From positions 1 to 7,434 of the forward strand of contig JALOPC010000065.1 of the NCBI GenBank assembly GCA_025454095.1: 7,434 nucleotides of DNA, given 5' to 3'. Made by a program: the position numbers and the translations under genes. Numbering within the stretch: the stretch's first letter is position 1; each line of letters begins with the position of its first letter. The DNA comes from Syntrophales bacterium. GTDB lineage: Bacteria; Desulfobacterota; Syntrophia; Syntrophales; UBA2192. Shown piece by piece: positions 5,501-7,434 of this stretch. The notes under the pieces are model-generated. The model was not told the DNA's origin. It searched no databases and saw nothing but the letters and a program-made list of their open reading frames with translations.

Positions 5501-6796
5501 GGGTTCGTAGTACGAGGGGAACACCCCCAGGTCGCAGCCGGCGAGAAGATCGTAGTAGGCCATGTCGAACAGGCCGTCGTGACCGTCCAGGTAAGCGGGG
5601 TTGAAGATGACGCTGACGCGGTTCTGGGAGCTGTTCTTGAGGCCCAGGCGGCTGCAGGTCTCGAGAATCGGGTCCGAGGCCTCGTAGCTCAGCCGGTGCG
5701 TCGCGACGGGGACGGAGCCGCCCTCGGACTTGGCGGAACCGGACTGCAGGGACGGCACGAGGTCCATGTGGCCCCCCACGAGGCACAGCAGAGCCAGGAC
5801 GCTGCGGTTGCCGGCCATCTCCTTGTCCAGCCGACCCAGGGTCTGCAGGAAGACGTCCACGCCCTTGTTGTGGAACTCGTAGCGCCCGGAGATCATCAGG
5901 ATCGTCGTGTCGGCGGGCAGCGGCCTGCGCAAGAACTTCGCCGCGGCGGCCAGGATCCGCTCGCGGGACCTCAGCGCCGGGCCGCGCGATTCGGCCAGGT
6001 CCGGGATGCTCGCCACGTCGAGGCCGTTGGGCGTCACCACGTCGGGGGAGCGCCCCAGGAAGTTCTTGGCCTCCAGTCCCGTGATGTCGCTCACCGTCGT
6101 GAGGCAGTCGGCCTCGCGCGCGCAGGCGGCCTCCAGGGAGTACTGGGCGGCGCAGTTGTGGGCGCCCGCCTCGCGCTGGGGCGAAATGTGTTCCATCTCG
6201 GAGTAGATGTCCATGCCCGAAGCGGCCAGCGTCCGCCCCAGGACGGTGGAGTGCAGCGTGAGAACCGTCCCCGCCTCGGGAATCTCTTTCTTCACGGCCA
6301 GCAGGCCCGCCCCGCACACCCAGTCGTGAAACTGGGCGACGGCCCGGAGCCCCTTCGGCTTGACCTTGAGGTTGTGCAGCGTCTCGATGACCTCGCCGCA
6401 GGCATAGCCGAACATGACCCGCTCGACGTAGTCCCAGCCGCCGGAGATGGAATCGACGCCGTAATCCTCCCAGAGCTGGAACAGCAGCTGGTCCTTGTTG
6501 TACTTCTTCGTGAAGTTCACCAGGATGACCCTGGGCTCGCCCGGCACCTTCCAGCGGCCGAAACGGCAGGGGAGGTCCTTGATCGCCGTGTTCTCCCGGA
6601 TGGAGAGCCAGAAGTCCTCCTCGGTCTCCTCGAACTCCGGGTTGTTCTTCAGGTCCGGCCCCAGCAGGACGTAACGGTCCCCGAAGGCCCGCTCCGTGGC
6701 GGGGATCTTGCTGCGGACGGTGGCATAGACCTCGCCGACCTGGTTGCAGGTCTCCCAGCTCACCTCGAACAGATAGTCTTTGCGATCTGCGTTCAT
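2546..6796 (-). CDS. Bifunctional fusion: glycogen synthase (GT3) + alpha-glucan phosphorylase (GT35)
   Basis: This is a single 1416-aa cytoplasmic protein. Residues about 8-535 form a eukaryote-like GT3 glycogen synthase: EVYATVRSK (22-30), the FHDW motif with His157, THSTVLGR-type LHSTVLGR (181-188), VTPNGLD (254-260), and the E-x7-E catalytic pair Glu431/Glu439 in YYEPWGYSPHE. After a Ser/Arg-rich linker (about 536-562), residues 563-1416 form a short-type (DUF3417-containing, TIGR02094-like) phosphorylase that releases glucose-1-phosphate from alpha-1,4-glucan. Its marks are NLWWVWN (585-591), HINEGHSAF (835-843), THTPVEAGNE (875-884), GFARRFAPYKR (1063-1073) and the PLP lysine Lys1168 in EASGTSGMK. 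A C-terminal beta-rich extension ends at GLVLWG. GT3 uses an NDP-glucose donor. The start is set by GGAGG seven bases upstream and by a 4-bp overlap with the GH57 stop. I see no frameshift and no internal stop. Both catalytic signatures look intact, so both opposing activities are likely; this is inference. Confidence 0.93.
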   Translation of the reverse strand: MNADRKDYLFEVSWETCNQVGEVYATVRSKIPATERAFGDRYVLLGPDLKNNPEFEETEEDFWLSIRENTAIKDLPCRFGRWKVPGEPRVILVNFTKKYNKDQLLFQLWEDYGVDSISGGWDYVERVMFGYACGEVIETLHNLKVKPKGLRAVAQFHDWVCGAGLLAVKKEIPEAGTVLTLHSTVLGRTLAASGMDIYSEMEHISPQREAGAHNCAAQYSLEAACAREADCLTTVSDITGLEAKNFLGRSPDVVTPNGLDVASIPDLAESRGPALRSRERILAAAAKFLRRPLPADTTILMISGRYEFHNKGVDVFLQTLGRLDKEMAGNRSVLALLCLVGGHMDLVPSLQSGSAKSEGGSVPVATHRLSYEASDPILETCSRLGLKNSSQNRVSVIFNPAYLDGHDGLFDMAYYDLLAGCDLGVFPSYYEPWGYSPHECAAYAVPAVTVDQAGFGPWVLATAGENRAIRVLKRRGLDTASIVEGLYGILNEYVGLTDEEILKERREARRIAVRAGWETFFPDYLRAFERALAGVHSRAARLGESRGEMRHVFSSSGSSQPHFRTFTAVVNLPSKIVRLRELAYNLWWVWNCEALELFSLLDPKLWEEMGNNPVRMLETVSPERLSEAADNESYTNLYARVLQRFDDYMGERGLAKAAASLNNIKWSAPVAYFSTEYGIHESLPIYSGGLGVLSGDTLKTASDLNIPMVGVGLLYKCGYFRQTIDKDGIQQAEYVESDFSNMPVQIVQDDRGNEVQIAIELPGRTLHACIWEVKVGRISLYLLDTDVTRNTAQDRKITDRLYTADQRTRIEQEILLGMGGVRLLEKLGIKARVWHINEGHSAFLLLERVSKLMAEEGLSFDEAEEVVRGSTVFTTHTPVEAGNERFSKDLMEYYFSGFVKRTGITWPQLSNLGRKEIGEDRPFFMTNLALKFAHRSNAVSRIHGAVARRMWRDVWKGFHDSDIPIQYVTNGVHMMSWVAPRMKEVLDTYLGLDWDRSIGDPRRWKRVHNIPDSVFWRVRYELKQNLVNYLREHISRHWVAYGYSKTWREEVLGRMNPAALWIGFARRFAPYKRADLLFSDLERLERVLASESRPVHIVFAGKAHPNDQMGKDLVRKVIEMTRDERFRGKVFFIEDYGIESARYLVQGVDVWLNNPRRPLEASGTSGMKVAINGAINLSVSDGWWAEGYDGTNGWVIGPVVRDLVEEIPVSDEADANALFALLEESAAPLFYDRDPSGIPQKWIRMAKRSMETLVPQFNTERMLLEYYAKMYIPAAERELDLVKDGFRLAKDVADWKRKVPMRFSATRLLEVSVEGITGDCVFVGNPFVVSVRVDPGKLEPEEVLAELVIGRRDGQEFIGEPDCVPLTLMGKDASGILTFTGVYIVKENGPHLYGVRVLPWNRNLAGKQETGLVLWG

Positions 6797-7434
6797 GGAC
6801 GAACCTCCGACTTCCCGTCGATCCTGCCGGAGAAGTCTTTCAAAATGTTCATAATGTGAATGTAGGCGTCGTAGGGGGAAGCAAAGGGATTGGGCGTGCG
6901 GTCCTGAACCCCTTCCGACAGGCCTTTCGTGCTCAGGTACCCCATGTAGTCCGACGCCTGCAGCTTGCGCCAGATGTCGAGGAGCCGCCGGCTGTTTGTC
7001 CGGCGGACCCGCTCCTCCAGCGCGTAGAGGGTGTTCGCGGCGTCGCGCTGCAGGGAATTTCCCAGCAGCGCTTCCCCCCCGCGCCCGGGGGGAAACGGGT
7101 GGATCGCCGGGCCCGGCCGGCAATGCGCCGCGGCTTCGGTGGGCGTGAGAAAGCGCCAGTGGCGCCGCTCGAGCAGGAGTGCGGGAACGGTCTCGAGGAA
7201 GCGAAGCACCGCCGCCCCTCCCGGCTCGCTCCCCGTGAATCCCACGCAGTCCGTCATCAGGCCGATGGTCTCGTCCCCATCATAGCCGCCGGCGAGCCGT
7301 TTCGCAAACGCTTCGGCGTCTTCGACCGCCATGCCGTCGGAGAGCGGGCCGTTCCGGGTGATAGCCGTCAGCCCCCCGCTGCCCAGGGGCCGACAGAGCG
7401 TTTCGGCGTTCCGGCCGGGCGTCCCGCCGGCATC
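6793..7434 (-). CDS. GH57 alpha-amylase-like protein, C-terminal part (5' truncated by window edge)
   Basis: This is the C-terminal 213 residues of a glycoside hydrolase family 57 protein. The frame is open to the window edge with no stop. Visible family marks are ITRNGPLSDGMA (residues 25-36), corresponding to the TRNxxLSDD region of GH57 amylases; FLTPTEAA for the usual TPSE segment; and the helical end with WRKLQASDYMGYLSTKG and SPYDAYIHIMNILKDF. Family members hydrolyse or transfer alpha-glucans in the cytoplasm. The fourth conserved region, usually DYETFGEH in these amylases, reads DCVGFTGSE here: the acid/base Asp (Asp62 of the visible part) remains but the following Glu is Val. The nucleophile Glu lies upstream and cannot be checked, so activity is uncertain. 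The TGA overlaps the fusion gene's ATG by 4 bp, so the two are probably translationally coupled in a glycogen operon. Confidence 0.85.
   Translation of the reverse strand, partial: DAGGTPGRNAETLCRPLGSGGLTAITRNGPLSDGMAVEDAEAFAKRLAGGYDGDETIGLMTDCVGFTGSEPGGAAVLRFLETVPALLLERRHWRFLTPTEAAAHCRPGPAIHPFPPGRGGEALLGNSLQRDAANTLYALEERVRRTNSRRLLDIWRKLQASDYMGYLSTKGLSEGVQDRTPNPFASPYDAYIHIMNILKDFSGRIDGKSEVRP
6804..6808 (-). promoter_or_regulatory. Ribosome binding site of the synthase-phosphorylase fusion
   Basis: On the minus strand GGAGG lies seven bases before the ATG at 6796, inside the last codons of the GH57 gene. Together with the ATGA overlap it selects this start over the open extension of the same frame to 7123, which runs antiparallel to no known domain and overlaps the GH57 coding sequence. 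Confidence 0.8.

Noticed and set aside
2624..6859. A 1411-aa open frame on the + strand, antisense to the synthase-phosphorylase gene
   Set aside because: It mirrors the codon phase of the real gene in GC-rich DNA, where stop codons are rare. Its translation is rich in His, Arg, Pro, Val and Asp without domain motifs.
6797..7123. N-terminal extension of the synthase-phosphorylase frame to an ATG at 7123
   Set aside because: This stretch encodes the conserved GH57 C-terminus in another frame. The GT3 domain begins naturally at the ATG at 6796, which has a strong GGAGG site.

Overview
The window is GC-rich bacterial DNA with tightly packed genes. The gene content (acyl-CoA ligase next to a thiolase, a GH57 amylase-like protein, a eukaryote-like GT3 glycogen synthase, a short-type alpha-glucan phosphorylase) and the AAATCCCCCT-type intergenic palindrome suggest an anaerobic member of the former Deltaproteobacteria (Desulfobacterota, perhaps a Syntrophus-like syntroph). 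This assignment is inference; the window holds no rRNA or other taxonomic marker.

Layout. Positions 2-352 (+) hold the C-terminal end of an AMP-forming acyl-CoA synthetase. Positions 353-514 are an intergenic stretch filled with 7-bp-period repeats (GGGTATA-like on one side, CCCGATA-like on the other) able to form G-quadruplexes on either strand. Positions 515-1765 (+) encode a complete acetyl-CoA acetyltransferase-type thiolase, followed by a 15-bp perfect hairpin terminator. Positions 1876-2019 (-) hold a probable 47-aa small protein that I do not recognise, converging on the thiolase. Positions 2232-2456 (+) encode a 74-aa two-helix membrane protein of the DUF2905 type with a recognisable promoter. 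A G-rich palindrome and a third heptad array lie at 2457-2538, between the DUF2905 gene and the convergent large gene. Positions 2546-6796 (-) encode a 1416-aa fusion of glycogen synthase (GT3) and alpha-glucan phosphorylase (GT35). It overlaps by 4 bp the end of an upstream GH57 amylase-like gene (6793-7434, -), whose start is outside the window.

How the genes work together. The left side points to CoA-thioester metabolism: acyl activation, then thiolytic cleavage or acetoacetyl-CoA formation. The right side is a glycogen operon in which an alpha-glucan-active GH57 protein is translationally coupled to one polypeptide carrying both the polymer-building and the polymer-phosphorolysing enzymes. 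The most interesting items are this synthase-phosphorylase fusion, the unrecognised small protein at 1876-2019, and the heptad G-tract arrays, two of which begin 6-7 nt after a stop codon on the sense strand.
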